The notes: generated by a model not told the origin, from the letters alone. Positions 10,601 to 18,801 are shown, numbered from the stretch's first letter. The stretch: DNA of 64,000 nucleotides from JAVBNU01 sp031551265 (GCA_031551265.1 JAVBNU010000026.1:9472-73471), one strand, 5' to 3'. Numbers and translations: made by a program.

Positions 10601-10973
10601 GATTAATCGAATTAATATCAGTTCCCAGCAGTCTGACATTATATTTTTTCAAAACACCTGCTTTATCAAGCTCACACGCCATATTCAAACCAGTCTGGCC
10701 GCCTAAAGATGCTATCAAGCCATCCGGTCTCTCTTTATTAATAATATATGTCAGAGCCTCGACGGTTATCGGTTGAATGTAAACTTTGTCAGCAATATCC
10801 TCATCAGTCATAATTGTTGCGGGATTAGAATTGACCAGAACAACCTGTATCCCTTCCTCTTTCAACGCGCGGCATGCCTGCACGCCCGCATAATCAAATT
10901 CCGCTGCTTGTCCTATTACTATCGGTCCTGAACCTATTACCAGTACCTTTTTTATACTCTTGTCTCTGCTCAT
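7695..10973 (-). CDS. carB: Carbamoyl-phosphate synthase large subunit
   Basis: At 1092 residues this has the full length of CarB, with the duplicated ATP-grasp architecture. The two halves begin with equivalent segments, VLVIGSGPIVIGQAAEFDYA and ILILGSGPIRIGQGIEFDYC, and a C-terminal MGS-like allosteric domain follows. It makes carbamoyl phosphate from bicarbonate, ammonia delivered by CarA, and two ATP, feeding pyrimidine and arginine synthesis. It is the last gene of the pyrimidine cluster, separated from carA by a small ORF and a repeat-rich gap. Confidence 0.97.
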   Translation of the reverse strand: MSRDKSIKKVLVIGSGPIVIGQAAEFDYAGVQACRALKEEGIQVVLVNSNPATIMTDEDIADKVYIQPITVEALTYIINKERPDGLIASLGGQTGLNMACELDKAGVLKKYNVRLLGTDINSINLAEDRELFKNLMNEIGEPIPDSMIASSLDDALIFAEKVGYPIIIRPAFTLGGAGGGIAKNRKEYEEIVHSGLEQSPITQVLVEKSIAGYKEIEYEVMRDANDTCIVICNMENIDPIGIHTGDSFVVAPSQTLTNKEYQMLRTSALKIIRALKIAGGCNVQYALDTHSNQYYVIEVNPRVSRSSALASKATGYPIAKVTTKIAVGYRLEEIVNSITKKTVAAFEPTIDYVVTKIPKWPFDKFAKGDRLLGTKMKATGEVMAIGRTFESSFKKAVTSIEDKNTDLIWQKYVELPDSVLRTQLSIQDDRRIFRVAEALNRGFSVTELNKITKIDPWFINKIRNLVDFRKRLAAGKLTKEMYMEAKEKGFLDSEIADLMKKSHEEIETFRVVNNISAAFKMVDTCAAEFEAQTPYFYSTFNEENENIVNKDKDSILILGSGPIRIGQGIEFDYCSVHAAWAVREKGYESLIVNSNPETLSTDFDVADKLFFEPMNIENIMNIVRAEKPAGVMVQFGGQTAINLAPKLQQRKVKILGTSLESINMAEDRKLFEKLLQELEIPQPKGYAVRSVKEAIGVSEELGYPLLVRPSYVIGGRGMQVVYNQEELLTYFKEALKFSDEHPVLIDQYVAGDEVELDAISDGENVLIPGITEHIEKAGVHSGDSMAIYPPQTVPKHISAKLIEYTQKIARKLQIKGLMNIQFVLKDDIAYVIEVNPRASRTVPIMSKVTGIPMTKIAINVILGQSIKEQGYKPDLAPTRSLICVKVPVFSFQKLNRIDPALAPEMKSTGEVLGVDNVFEKALIKGFMAAGYKFPVNINDRKGKDVLLSLTNHHKPLCLDIAKTINELGYRIVATTGTHNFLEENGIVSKEIEYFDLERIQRNMKSRDLSFIINTPSTDANAARVGSENRGFLLRTISEMYCTPCFTSLDTARAYLRALNYYIKNPELKYDSIDKYRKGSAGLLNSLRELIKV

Positions 10974-11271
10974 GTATTAATTCCTTATTGTTTCATTCGG
11001 TGCGTGGGACGCACCCTACTTTTTTTATTTTGTTGGGATGGAAACCCCCAACTTACTTTTTTATGCTCCCTCTCCCCGTTGCGACTCTGCCGAGTAAAAC
11101 GATTGAGTATCGTTTTAGGAGAGGTGGGCTGGGGTGAGGGGTACGTTTACCTTCTCCTGTGTTTTTGTTGGGGTGAAACCCCAACCTACTGCTTTATTTT
11201 TCTTTTGTGGGGTGGGCTCGCCAGCCCACCATTATTAATTCGTTGCGGTGCGTGAGACGCACCCTACAGTT
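10974..11271. repeat. Cluster of palindromic intergenic repeats (REP-like)
   Basis: The gap between carB and the small ORF is almost wholly repeats. GGTGCGTG-GGACGCACC sits at 10999-11020 and again at 11247-11267. GTTGGGGTGAAACCCCAAC-type palindromes are at 11032-11056 (imperfect) and 11167-11189. A CTCCCTCTCCCC...GGTGAGGGGTAC unit spans 11066-11144, with unrelated sequence in its loop. GGTGGGCT-cgcc-AGCCCACC is at 11211-11230. The same families recur at 13.6, 16.6, 20.9, 53.0, 53.5 and 63.1 kb. They resemble REP palindromes moved by RAYT transposases. All can fold as RNA hairpins. Confidence 0.85.
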
Positions 11272-11535
11272 TTACATGCCAATTCTTCCATGAAGAAGCT
11301 CGGATTTAGTTATGAATATATCGTCGTCATCATCCACAGGTACATACCCGTCATCTAGGCTTAACGTGTCACTTTCAAGCAGATTGTATCTTCTTTCTAA
11401 TTCTTCAAGCTTTTTATTTGTTAACTGTTGACCTTCAAACATTGCTGTTTCTGACGCCCCAGGCTGTTTTCCGATTTCCTTGTTATTGCCAAAACTAGCA
11501 TTTACTCTGTGATTCATAACTGGATTAATTCTCAT
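11272..11535 (-). CDS. Small hypothetical protein with N-terminal ASFG tag
   Basis: An 87-residue protein sits between carA and carB. Its N-terminus (MRINPVMNHRVNASFGNNKE) carries the Phe-Gly tag seen in several other hypothetical proteins here. The rest is polar and acidic, including a run of Asp residues (DDDDD), with no transmembrane segment. GGAAGGACACAGAAA precedes the ATG, a plausible ribosome-binding site. It starts 16 bases after carA and is likely co-transcribed. No carbamoyl-phosphate function is implied by the sequence. Confidence 0.65.
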   Translation of the reverse strand: MRINPVMNHRVNASFGNNKEIGKQPGASETAMFEGQQLTNKKLEELERRYNLLESDTLSLDDGYVPVDDDDDIFITKSELLHGRIGM

Positions 11536-11551
11536 TTTTCTGTGTCCTTCC

Positions 11552-12670
11552 TTAGACTTTTAGTGTACTCTTCGCAGCACTTGGAACTTTTCTGAAAGTT
11601 TCAATCTTTGAAATCCAGTATTCAAAAAGTGAACCGGCATCAGACGGCCCGGGAGCCACTTCAGGGTGGAATTGTACCGCAAAAATTCTCAATTTTTCTG
11701 CATCAAATCCTTCCAGCGTTCCATCGTTTAAGTTTTGATATGTTGCTCTGCTATGCTCTGTCAATGATTGTGCATCAACTGCATAACCGTGATTTTGTGA
11801 TGTTAGCATGACTTTTTTGTTTTGGATATTGACAACAGGGTGATTGCCACCACGATGTCCGTATTTTAATTTATAAGTTTTAGCGCCTAACGCTAACGCT
11901 AAAAGCTGATACCCTAAACAAATACCAAACATTGGTATGCTGCCGATTAGTTCCTTGATAACTTTGATTTGGCTTACACAATCAGCCGGATCTCCGGGGC
12001 CGTTTGATAAGAACAATGCATCAAATTTACCTTTTAAAATAGTATCTGCAGTTACATCTGCAGGGAAAACTGTTATTTCACAATCAAATTTTTGCAAATT
12101 ATTTAAAATTCCGGCTTTCATACCGTAGTCAATAATTGCAATTTTAGTAGGATTTATCACACTTTTATCACAGTAGAATGTTTCTGCTTTTTTACGAGTA
12201 GTCATTAAAATCAAGTCTTTGCTGACTTTATAACGGCTTAGTTCATCAATCAGCCTTTCAGAAACGTTTTCTGTTGTAATTACACAGTTCATCGTACCGT
12301 TTTCTCTCAAAATTCTTGTTAAAGCTCTTGTGTCGATACCTGAAATTCCTACTATACCGTGTTGTTTTAAATAATCTTTTAATGTTTGTGAAGCTAAATA
12401 ATGTGAATCATTTTCGCAATAGCTTTTTACAATCAAGCCTCTGGCATAAACATTTCCACTCTCAAAATCGTGTGGATTAATGCCTGTGTTACCGATTTCC
12501 GGATAAGTCATTACAATTACTTGTGATGCATATGACGGATCCGTCAAAATTTCCTGATAGCCAACCATTGAGGTGTTGAAGACCAATTCGCCGAACATTG
12601 TGCTTTCTGCACCTATTGAATTCCCTTCAAAGACCATTCCGTTATCGAGAACTAATCTGGCTTTTTTCAC
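11552..12670 (-). CDS. carA: Carbamoyl-phosphate synthase small subunit
   Basis: A 372-residue CarA. The N-terminal small domain begins MKKARLVLDNGMVFEGNS, and the class I glutamine amidotransferase domain has the nucleophile elbow FGICLGYQLL (Cys near 250) and QFHPEVAPG with the catalytic His-Glu. It splits glutamine and passes ammonia to CarB. I choose the GTG start at 12670 because GAGGAGGT lies 5 bases upstream; the longer frame from TTG at 12685 would place that ribosome-binding site inside the coding sequence. Confidence 0.95.
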   Translation of the reverse strand: MKKARLVLDNGMVFEGNSIGAESTMFGELVFNTSMVGYQEILTDPSYASQVIVMTYPEIGNTGINPHDFESGNVYARGLIVKSYCENDSHYLASQTLKDYLKQHGIVGISGIDTRALTRILRENGTMNCVITTENVSERLIDELSRYKVSKDLILMTTRKKAETFYCDKSVINPTKIAIIDYGMKAGILNNLQKFDCEITVFPADVTADTILKGKFDALFLSNGPGDPADCVSQIKVIKELIGSIPMFGICLGYQLLALALGAKTYKLKYGHRGGNHPVVNIQNKKVMLTSQNHGYAVDAQSLTEHSRATYQNLNDGTLEGFDAEKLRIFAVQFHPEVAPGPSDAGSLFEYWISKIETFRKVPSAAKSTLKV

Positions 12671-12775
12671 GTTACACCTCCTCAATTTTTAAAGGCTCGG
12701 TCTTCGCCTTAAAATTGTAGTCGCCTACAGAGCCAAGCTCACAAGACTCACTTTGTTCGTCTGTTCGTTTTGTCA

Positions 12776-13537
12776 TTATTTACCTTCTTTCGTAATTATA
12801 GTTTCAATTTCATCATAAATTTTTTGCATAGCAGCAACTCTGTCAGACGCATTCGTAACAGCACGACCAATTACCAAGTAATCTGCGCCTTCTTCAATCG
12901 CTTTTGTTGGTGTTGCTAAACGCTTTTGGTCATCTTTAGATGACCATTCAGGTCTGATACCCGGGCAAAGTACTTTAAACTCTTTACCGCAAAGTTCTTT
13001 GATTTTTCGTGCTTCCCAGACGCTTGCGACTACGCCTGTAGCGCCACCGCGCTTAGCAAGCTGCGCAAGCGTCAATGCATAATCACTCGCATTTTTATCA
13101 ATCTGTAAATCGTTATTTAAAGTTTCATTACTGATACTTGTCAAAATTGTAACCGCAAGGATAGTCGGCTCTTTCATGCCTAATTCTTTTGCTGTTGCTT
13201 TTGCTGCGTCTGTAGACTGCTTAATCATTTCATAGCCGCCTAATGCGTGAATATTATAGAATGTAGCGCCGCTTCTGATTATGTTTTCCGACGCTTTCGC
13301 TACTGTATTCGGAATATCCATTAATTTAACATCAAAGAAATATTCCGCTTTTTGCTCATTCATAAATTTAATGATTTCAGCGCCACAGCCTGTATAAAGC
13401 TGTAAGCCGACTTTGAATACTCCTACATAGTCTTTCAATTCAACTATCAGTTGTTCCGCTTCTTCAACGTTATCAACATCAAGCGCTAAGACTATTTTCT
13501 CTTTTATATTTTGATTTATTTTTTCTATAGTTTGCAT
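12776..13537 (-). CDS. pyrF: Orotidine 5'-phosphate decarboxylase
   Basis: At 253 residues this is a TIM-barrel OMP decarboxylase. It has KIVLALDVDN near the N-terminus and the catalytic Lys/Asp segment FFDVKLMDIPNTV, equivalent to the family's DxKxxDIPNTV. The phosphate-binding loop is the late CPGIRPEW plus YLVIGRAVTNA. It converts OMP to UMP, the last step of the pathway. AAAGGTAAGAA precedes the ATG. It lies 105 bases upstream of carA in the same operon. Confidence 0.95.
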   Translation of the reverse strand: MQTIEKINQNIKEKIVLALDVDNVEEAEQLIVELKDYVGVFKVGLQLYTGCGAEIIKFMNEQKAEYFFDVKLMDIPNTVAKASENIIRSGATFYNIHALGGYEMIKQSTDAAKATAKELGMKEPTILAVTILTSISNETLNNDLQIDKNASDYALTLAQLAKRGGATGVVASVWEARKIKELCGKEFKVLCPGIRPEWSSKDDQKRLATPTKAIEEGADYLVIGRAVTNASDRVAAMQKIYDEIETIITKEGK

Positions 13538-13554
13538 TTCTTACCTTTTCTATC

Positions 13555-13777
13555 GTCATCCTGAACTTGTTTCAGGATCTGTCTGTTTTGGAGTTACACC
13601 GATTACTTTACTTTCTGGTTTCGGTGAGCTGGCGAGTCCACCCTACAGTTTTGTTTCTGCCCCTCTCCCCGGCGCGGGAGAGGGGTTGGGGTGAGGGGTA
13701 CATTTCCTTCTCCTACGTTTTGCTGGGGTAGAAACCCCAACCTACTATTTTTATCTGGTGCGTGAGACGCACCCTAC
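13555..13777. repeat. Repeat cluster between pyrC and pyrF
   Basis: Four repeat families are stacked here: GTCATCCTGAAcTTGtTTCAGG at 13555-13576, GGTGAGCTGGCGAGTCCACC at 13623-13642, CCCTCTCCCC...GGTGAGGGGTAC at 13660-13701, and GCTGGGGTAGAAACCCCAAC at 13722-13741, then GGTGCGTGAGACGCACC at 13757-13773. All but one are followed by a CCTAC-type tail or variant. They occupy nearly the whole intergenic space inside an operon without an obvious terminator T-run. Confidence 0.85.
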
Positions 13778-13782
13778 ATTTC

Positions 13783-15075
13783 TTACACCGTCACCGACGT
13801 TTCATTTTTGGTTATTTTGCCGTTGATTATTGTATATTCAACTTTTCCTAGTAAACTTTTTCCTTCAAAAGGCGATATTTTGCATTTTGTTTTGAACTCA
13901 GAAGCTTTGACTTCCCATTTCCTACTTGGATTAAAAACACATAAATTCGAAATATTGCCTTTTTTTATCGAACCTTGATTATTTAATTTCAAAATTTTAG
14001 CCGGATTGCTTGATAATAAAGAGATTGCGGTGCTTAACGTAATGTAACCTTTGTTTACAAGATTAGTTATTGTGAGCCCCAAAGCTGTTTCAAATCCGAC
14101 GATTCCCATTGGCGATTGTTGGATTGGCGAAGTTTTCTCTTTAATTGTATGCGGTGCATGGTCTGTAGCAATTACGTCAATTGTACCGTCAAAAATACCC
14201 TCAACTATTGCCTGCACATCTTCACGGCTGCGCAGCGGCGGGTTCATTTTGAAACGCGCGTCACAGTCAACTATATCTTCGTCACACAGACTGAAATAAT
14301 GCGGCGCTGTTTCGCATGTCACTTTCAAACCTTCTTTTTTCGCTTGTCTTATCAATTCTACTGAGCGTTTTGTCGAAATATGCGCAAAATGCACTTTTAC
14401 ATCCTTAACCGAACGCACAACTTCCAGTTCACGAGTAACCGCAAGACTTTCTGCCAAATTAGGAATACCCTGCAAGCCCAATTTAGTTGATGTGAATCCT
14501 TCGTTTATAACACCGCCTTCGGCAAGCGAGCTATCCTCAGAGTGCAAAATAATCAACGCATCAATTGATGCAGCATATTCAAACGCCATTTTGAGAAGCT
14601 TCATATGTTCAACAGGGCGACCATCATCCGAAAATGCAATTGCGCCATTGTGTTTCAACTCTTCAAAATTGGTAAGCATTTGCCCTTCCATGCCTTGTGT
14701 CATTGCACAAACTTGATGATAGCCTATTCCAGAAACTTCTTTTGCTTGCGCTTTAACGTACTTAAGCACCATAAGATTATCAACAACCGGTTTTGTGTTT
14801 GCCATAGGACATACAGCCGTGTAGCCTCCTGCAATTGCAGATGTTATACCAGTTTCAATAGTTTCTTTTGACTCAAAACCCGGCTCACGCAAATGACAAT
14901 GCATTTCTACAAATCCCGGGGCAACAACTAAACCACTGACATCAAGAATTTCCTCACCTTTTTGCGGTGCAATTGTCGAGGCAATTTCAGTAATTACGCC
15001 ATCTTCAATTCTAATGTCTTTCTTTTCGTTAATGCTATCCGTAGGACTTATTACTATTCCGTTTTTTAGGAGCAT
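13783..15075 (-). CDS. pyrC: Dihydroorotase
   Basis: A 430-residue type I dihydroorotase of the amidohydrolase superfamily. The metal-binding VEMHCHLREPGFE motif (HxH) lies near residue 58. Further metal ligands are in LHSED and HFAHIST, and the catalytic Asp is in VIATDHAPHT. It closes carbamoyl aspartate to dihydroorotate with two zinc ions. GGAGG lies just before the ATG (MLLKNGIV), and the frame overlaps the end of pyrB by 10 bases, indicating coupled translation. Confidence 0.96.
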   Translation of the reverse strand: MLLKNGIVISPTDSINEKKDIRIEDGVITEIASTIAPQKGEEILDVSGLVVAPGFVEMHCHLREPGFESKETIETGITSAIAGGYTAVCPMANTKPVVDNLMVLKYVKAQAKEVSGIGYHQVCAMTQGMEGQMLTNFEELKHNGAIAFSDDGRPVEHMKLLKMAFEYAASIDALIILHSEDSSLAEGGVINEGFTSTKLGLQGIPNLAESLAVTRELEVVRSVKDVKVHFAHISTKRSVELIRQAKKEGLKVTCETAPHYFSLCDEDIVDCDARFKMNPPLRSREDVQAIVEGIFDGTIDVIATDHAPHTIKEKTSPIQQSPMGIVGFETALGLTITNLVNKGYITLSTAISLLSSNPAKILKLNNQGSIKKGNISNLCVFNPSRKWEVKASEFKTKCKISPFEGKSLLGKVEYTIINGKITKNETSVTV

Positions 15076-16016
15076 AGAGCCTCCTTGTTGCTTAATAACA
15101 TATACAAAACCGCCATTCTAATATAAATGCCGTTTTTGACTTGTTCTAAAATTGTTTCGCCATATTCACCATTAACCAGCTCATCTGTCATTTCAACACC
15201 ACAATTCACCGGCCCCGGGTGCATCACGATTACATCTTTTTTACAATATTTTTTGACCTTATCGGAAGAAAGTCTGTATGCATTGATATATTCACTTATC
15301 GGCGGGTATAGATTTGTGTCGTGACGCTCAGCTTGAACTCTCAAGCACATAACAATATCAGCATCTTTAATCGCAGGGATTAGATCCTGATGATAAGTAA
15401 TTTGATATTTTTCAACATCAACTGGTTTGAAATACGATGGTGCACAGACATGAACATCAGCGCCAAATTTTGTGAGCAGCTCTATATTTGAGCGTGCAAC
15501 TCTGCTGTGTGAAATATCGCCGATTATCGTAATTTTCTTATCTTTAACAGTTTTGTGATGTTTTAACATTGTATAAAAATCAAGCAACGCTTGTGTCGGA
15601 TGAGCGTGATTACCATCACCGGCGTTCAAAAACGCTATGGGATAATCAATTTGCGTTATCATATTATCCAAAATACCTGATAAATTGTGTCTCAAAACAA
15701 CCGCATCAACGCCAAGACAATATAAGTTATCTATTGTCGCTTTCAGACTTTCACCTTTTGTAAGAGAGGACGTAGCTGTATCAAAACGCAATATCTGCAT
15801 TTCAAGTTTTTTTGCTGCCATTTCAAAACTCAATTTGGTGCGTGTTGAGTTTTCAGCAAAAATTAACGCTACGGTCTTTTCCTTCATTGAAGGCTTAAAC
15901 TGCCCTTTTTCTATCAAGTTCGCTAAATCAATAATATTCATAATAAAATTGTCATCCAGTCGTTCAATGTCGACTAAGTGACTATTAAATTCTGTTTTAT
16001 TCAACGATTTAAGCAC
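15066..16016 (-). CDS. pyrB: Aspartate carbamoyltransferase catalytic subunit
   Basis: A 316-residue transcarbamylase with the carbamoyl-phosphate motif ENSTRTKLSFE, the HPTQALLDFYT motif, and MHPGPVNCGVEM near the end. It condenses carbamoyl phosphate with aspartate. No regulatory pyrI subunit lies beside it. The start is GTG at 16016, overlapping the pyrE stop by 8 bases; a TTG at 16004 with AGGTG upstream is an alternative start. Confidence 0.95.
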   Translation of the reverse strand: MLKSLNKTEFNSHLVDIERLDDNFIMNIIDLANLIEKGQFKPSMKEKTVALIFAENSTRTKLSFEMAAKKLEMQILRFDTATSSLTKGESLKATIDNLYCLGVDAVVLRHNLSGILDNMITQIDYPIAFLNAGDGNHAHPTQALLDFYTMLKHHKTVKDKKITIIGDISHSRVARSNIELLTKFGADVHVCAPSYFKPVDVEKYQITYHQDLIPAIKDADIVMCLRVQAERHDTNLYPPISEYINAYRLSSDKVKKYCKKDVIVMHPGPVNCGVEMTDELVNGEYGETILEQVKNGIYIRMAVLYMLLSNKEALCS

Positions 16017-16590
16017 CTACTTTTACCTCTTTTTCGCGGCTTCCCGGTTTCACGAGCGGTATGCCTTTTGCGCATAACGGACAATTGTCAGGTTCGTACA
16101 CAACCGGTGTAACCTGTAGTAACGATTTTATATTATAAGATGTTTTGCCTGCCGTGCGGTCAACCAAACAGCCAACTGCAACAACCTCCGGTTCAAATTC
16201 TTTAATAGCTTCTTCTGTTTCTTTGATTGTACGTGCTGTTGTAATCACATCTTCAATGATGACAACACGTTCACCTTTTGACAGCGTATAGCCGCGTCTA
16301 AGTTCCATTACGCCGTCTTTGCGTTCGACGAATAAATTACGCTTTCCGGCTTGTTTAGCAACTTCGTAGCCGATTATAACCGCACCCACAGCAGGAGCGA
16401 TAATTGTATCAAACTCTAAGTCTTTTAACGCGTATGCAATCATTCTGCCTAGCTCTTCAGTGATTTTCGGATATTGATATAATTTCGCACACTGAAAATA
16501 AATATCTGAATGTAAACCTGATGTCAGGCAAAAATGTCCGTGCAAAACGCCCTCAGCTTGTTCTAATAATTTTAATGTATCACTGTTCAT
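16009..16590 (-). CDS. pyrE: Orotate phosphoribosyltransferase
   Basis: A 193-residue type I phosphoribosyltransferase. The PRPP-binding motif reads VVIIEDVITTARTI, where the usual family form is TTGGS-like, a modest variation. HFCLTSGLHSDIYFQ near the N-terminus fits the orotate-binding side. It joins orotate with PRPP to give OMP. A C-terminal CPLC segment is present. AAGGAAGAACA precedes the ATG. It overlaps pyrB and follows pyrD after a repeat-filled gap. Confidence 0.93.
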   Translation of the reverse strand: MNSDTLKLLEQAEGVLHGHFCLTSGLHSDIYFQCAKLYQYPKITEELGRMIAYALKDLEFDTIIAPAVGAVIIGYEVAKQAGKRNLFVERKDGVMELRRGYTLSKGERVVIIEDVITTARTIKETEEAIKEFEPEVVAVGCLVDRTAGKTSYNIKSLLQVTPVVYEPDNCPLCAKGIPLVKPGSREKEVKVGA

Positions 16591-16610
16591 TGTTCTTCCT
16601 TTTTTTAATT

Positions 16611-16655
16611 GTACTCCCTCTCCCCTTTGCGGGAGAGGGTTGGGGTGAGGGGTAC
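16611..16655. repeat. REP-like palindrome between pyrE and pyrD
   Basis: The unit GTACTCCCTCTCCCC...GGGAGAGGGTTGGGGTGAGGGGTAC is bounded by GTAC on both sides and folds into a GC-rich hairpin. It matches the units at 11066-11144 and 13660-13701, and in inverted form 20898-20965. It fills the short gap between two operon genes. Confidence 0.8.
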
Positions 16656-16659
16656 GTTC

Positions 16660-17604
16660 CTACCCGTTCCTCAACATTTCTTTTAGCTCTTGTATTGATT
16701 GAACGCCATTTTCAGCCATAAATTCTTTTAATTCACCCACCAAATTACCGCTAATATCGGGGTGTGTGAAATTAGCTGTTCCGATTTGCACTGCATCAGC
16801 ACCTACAGCAAGAAACTCAAACACGTCGCTCAAACTGTAAATACCACCCATACCGACAATTGGTATTTCTAAAACATTTGCCAGTCTGGAAACAACACCA
16901 AGCGCAATCGGCTTAACCGCACGGCCAGAAAGCCCGCCTTGGATTTGCTGGGTTTTGATGAATTGTTTTTTATTTTTGTCAAAATAAAGTTTTAAGCCCA
17001 AAGCCTTGACTGTATTGATTGCAGAAACACAATCAGCACCGGCATTTTGTGCAGCAAGTGCAATTTTTTCAACCGATGTTACATTAGGCGTGAGTTTAAT
17101 CATTAAACAACCTTTGTAGACATTGCGAACATTGGTAACCAACTCACCAAGTGTTTTTTCATCAGTGCCAAACTCTAAACAGCCTTGTTTTACATTCGGA
17201 CAAGATATGTTTAACTCAATTGCTTTGATATTGTTATTCTGACAAATTTCGGAAACTTGTATATATTCTTCCATACTCGCACCGGCGACATTCATAATGA
17301 AATCAATATTTTTAGCTTTCAAAATCGGTAACTTATTTTCAATAAACGCATCAATACCAACATTTTCAAGACCAATTGAATTTATCATACCAGCTTCGAC
17401 TTCAAATATTCTCTGCCAGGTGTTTCCCGGGCGCGGCGCTAAAGTTATAGCTTTTGTGACTACTGCGCCAAGTTCTGCAGGATTCATATAATCTTCAAAT
17501 TCGTCGCAATAGCCAAATGTTCCTGATGCTGTCAAAATAGGATTTTTCAGGGCTAATCCGTTTAAATTTACACTCATATCAACTGCGCTAGAGATTATTG
17601 CCAT
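16660..17604 (-). CDS. pyrD: Dihydroorotate dehydrogenase, catalytic subunit (class 1B)
   Basis: A 314-residue FMN-binding TIM barrel. SVNLNGLALKNPILTASGTF opens the barrel, and NISCPNVKQG and MGGIYSLSDVFEFLAVGADA are typical of class 1 enzymes. The pyrK partner just upstream makes it the 1B type, which passes electrons to NAD+. I take the ATG at 17604 because GAGGAGG lies 4 bases upstream; the longer frame would read through that site. It overlaps pyrK by 10 bases, implying coupled synthesis of the two subunits. Confidence 0.95.
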   Translation of the reverse strand: MAIISSAVDMSVNLNGLALKNPILTASGTFGYCDEFEDYMNPAELGAVVTKAITLAPRPGNTWQRIFEVEAGMINSIGLENVGIDAFIENKLPILKAKNIDFIMNVAGASMEEYIQVSEICQNNNIKAIELNISCPNVKQGCLEFGTDEKTLGELVTNVRNVYKGCLMIKLTPNVTSVEKIALAAQNAGADCVSAINTVKALGLKLYFDKNKKQFIKTQQIQGGLSGRAVKPIALGVVSRLANVLEIPIVGMGGIYSLSDVFEFLAVGADAVQIGTANFTHPDISGNLVGELKEFMAENGVQSIQELKEMLRNG

Positions 17605-18362
17605 ACAACCTCCTCGCCTTTGAATACAGGGCCGTCTTTGCATATAGTAGCATTTTTAATGTTGCCATTAACGTCTTTAACCTTTATTACACAACCACGG
17701 CAAACACCGATTGAACAAGCCATAATTTTTTCCATTGCAAGCTCGGTTTCAATTGCGTATTTCATGCCGGTTTGCGCAATACCTTTCAAAACTATTTCAG
17801 GGCCACAAGAATATATTTTTTGTGGTTTGTATTCTTCAATAATTTGGTCTAAGTGATCGAGGATGGTGCCTTTTTTGCCGACAGAACCATCATTTGTAAC
17901 TAAAACATCACAATCAATATTTGTCGGAATATCAGCCTTGGATGTAAATGCGCCGACACACAGAGCGTCAGGCATATATTTTGATAAATAAAAAATTGGT
18001 GCAAACCCCACGCCTGCACCTATTAATAAAGCTTTTTTATTCTCGATTTTAAAATAGTTGCCCAAAGGTCCGATAAAATCGATATTGTCACCAACTCTCA
18101 ATGATGAAATGTATTTTGTGCCTTCGCCTTTGAGTTTGAAGAAAACACTGACCTCTTTTGTTTCAGGGTTGAAATCTGCTACACTAAACGGTCTGCGCAT
18201 TGTCAGGTTGTTACATAAAATTGAAATAAATTGTCCTGGCTTGATTTCCTCAATTGAAGGGGCGCTAAAAGAAATTAAAAATAAATCTTTTGCTACAGAC
18301 TCGGATTTTAGAACCGTTCCTATATGCGTTTTTTTATTTTTAGTAATTTGTTCTTTCAACAT
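17595..18362 (-). CDS. pyrK: Dihydroorotate dehydrogenase electron transfer subunit
   Basis: A 255-residue ferredoxin-reductase-like protein. RRPFSVADFN binds FAD, LLIGAGVGFAPIFYLSK is the nucleotide-binding segment, and a C-terminal cysteine cluster (CSIGVCRGCVIK and a later Cys) binds a [2Fe-2S] cluster. It carries electrons from PyrD to NAD+. It is the first gene of the operon. The ATG at 18362 is preferred over TTG 18374 because GAGG sits 6 bases ahead of it. A hairpin lies directly upstream. Confidence 0.93.
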   Translation of the reverse strand: MLKEQITKNKKTHIGTVLKSESVAKDLFLISFSAPSIEEIKPGQFISILCNNLTMRRPFSVADFNPETKEVSVFFKLKGEGTKYISSLRVGDNIDFIGPLGNYFKIENKKALLIGAGVGFAPIFYLSKYMPDALCVGAFTSKADIPTNIDCDVLVTNDGSVGKKGTILDHLDQIIEEYKPQKIYSCGPEIVLKGIAQTGMKYAIETELAMEKIMACSIGVCRGCVIKVKDVNGNIKNATICKDGPVFKGEEVVWQ

Positions 18363-18375
18363 TTCATTCCTCAAA

Positions 18376-18409
18376 AAAAAAGAAAAAGTTTTACCGCTTT
18401 TTCTTTTTT
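18376..18409 (-). promoter_or_regulatory. Leader hairpin ahead of the pyr operon
   Basis: Read on the minus strand, AAAAAAGAAAAAG and CTTTTTCTTTTTT form a 13-base perfect stem with an 8-base loop, and the following T-run leads straight into the GAGG ribosome-binding site of pyrK. It could act as a weak attenuator or hide the ribosome-binding site. The stem is almost all A-U, so its stability is doubtful. Regulation by this hairpin is inference. Confidence 0.4.
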
Positions 18410-18801
18410 ATATTTTTAATTTTTTAATATTTGTTATTTTCATCTTCTAGCCCTTATCTTAATGTTATTTAAGCATCTACATATTCTAAATTCAACCCAA
18501 ATGACCACAATGTTTACAAAAGTCAAAGTTTGGTTGTCCGGGTCCAAATATTGCTGTCATCACGCACTTGATGCGCGATCTATCCAATGTGGAATTCCTA
18601 CTATGGCAAGATCCCTGATAGCACTTGAGTCTAACGTTCACAGAGCTCACTAAGGCTCAAGGCTTCCGGGATGACGTTTTTATGTGTTTGTGAATATTTC
18701 TATCTCAGGAAATAATATGCAATAAACAAGTCATTGCAACTAAAAAAGCCGGCTTTTACACCGACTTTTTCGTGGATTATTACTTTTAGTTATTGTGATT
18801 A
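18410..18801. repeat. Intergenic region with GTCATC-bounded repeat and terminator
   Basis: Noncoding sequence upstream of pyrK and downstream of the 18802 gene. A block at 18556-18676 starts GTCATCACGCACTTGATGCG and ends in GGGATGAC, so its ends are inverted copies. Its first part resembles the GTCATCCTGAACTTG repeat at 13555. The rest is AT-rich and presumably holds the pyr promoter. A terminator at 18742-18770 is listed separately. Confidence 0.6.
18742..18770 (-). terminator. Intrinsic terminator of the 18802-20595 gene
   Basis: On the minus strand GTCGG, an 8-base loop and CCGGC form a 5-base stem (one G-U pair) extended by A-U pairs and followed by a U-run. It lies 31 bases past the stop of the minus-strand gene. 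Confidence 0.7.

Noticed and set aside
10874..11255. Plus-strand frames over the carB-upstream gap
   Set aside because: They read through palindromic repeats and the start of carB in antisense, and have no ribosome-binding sites.
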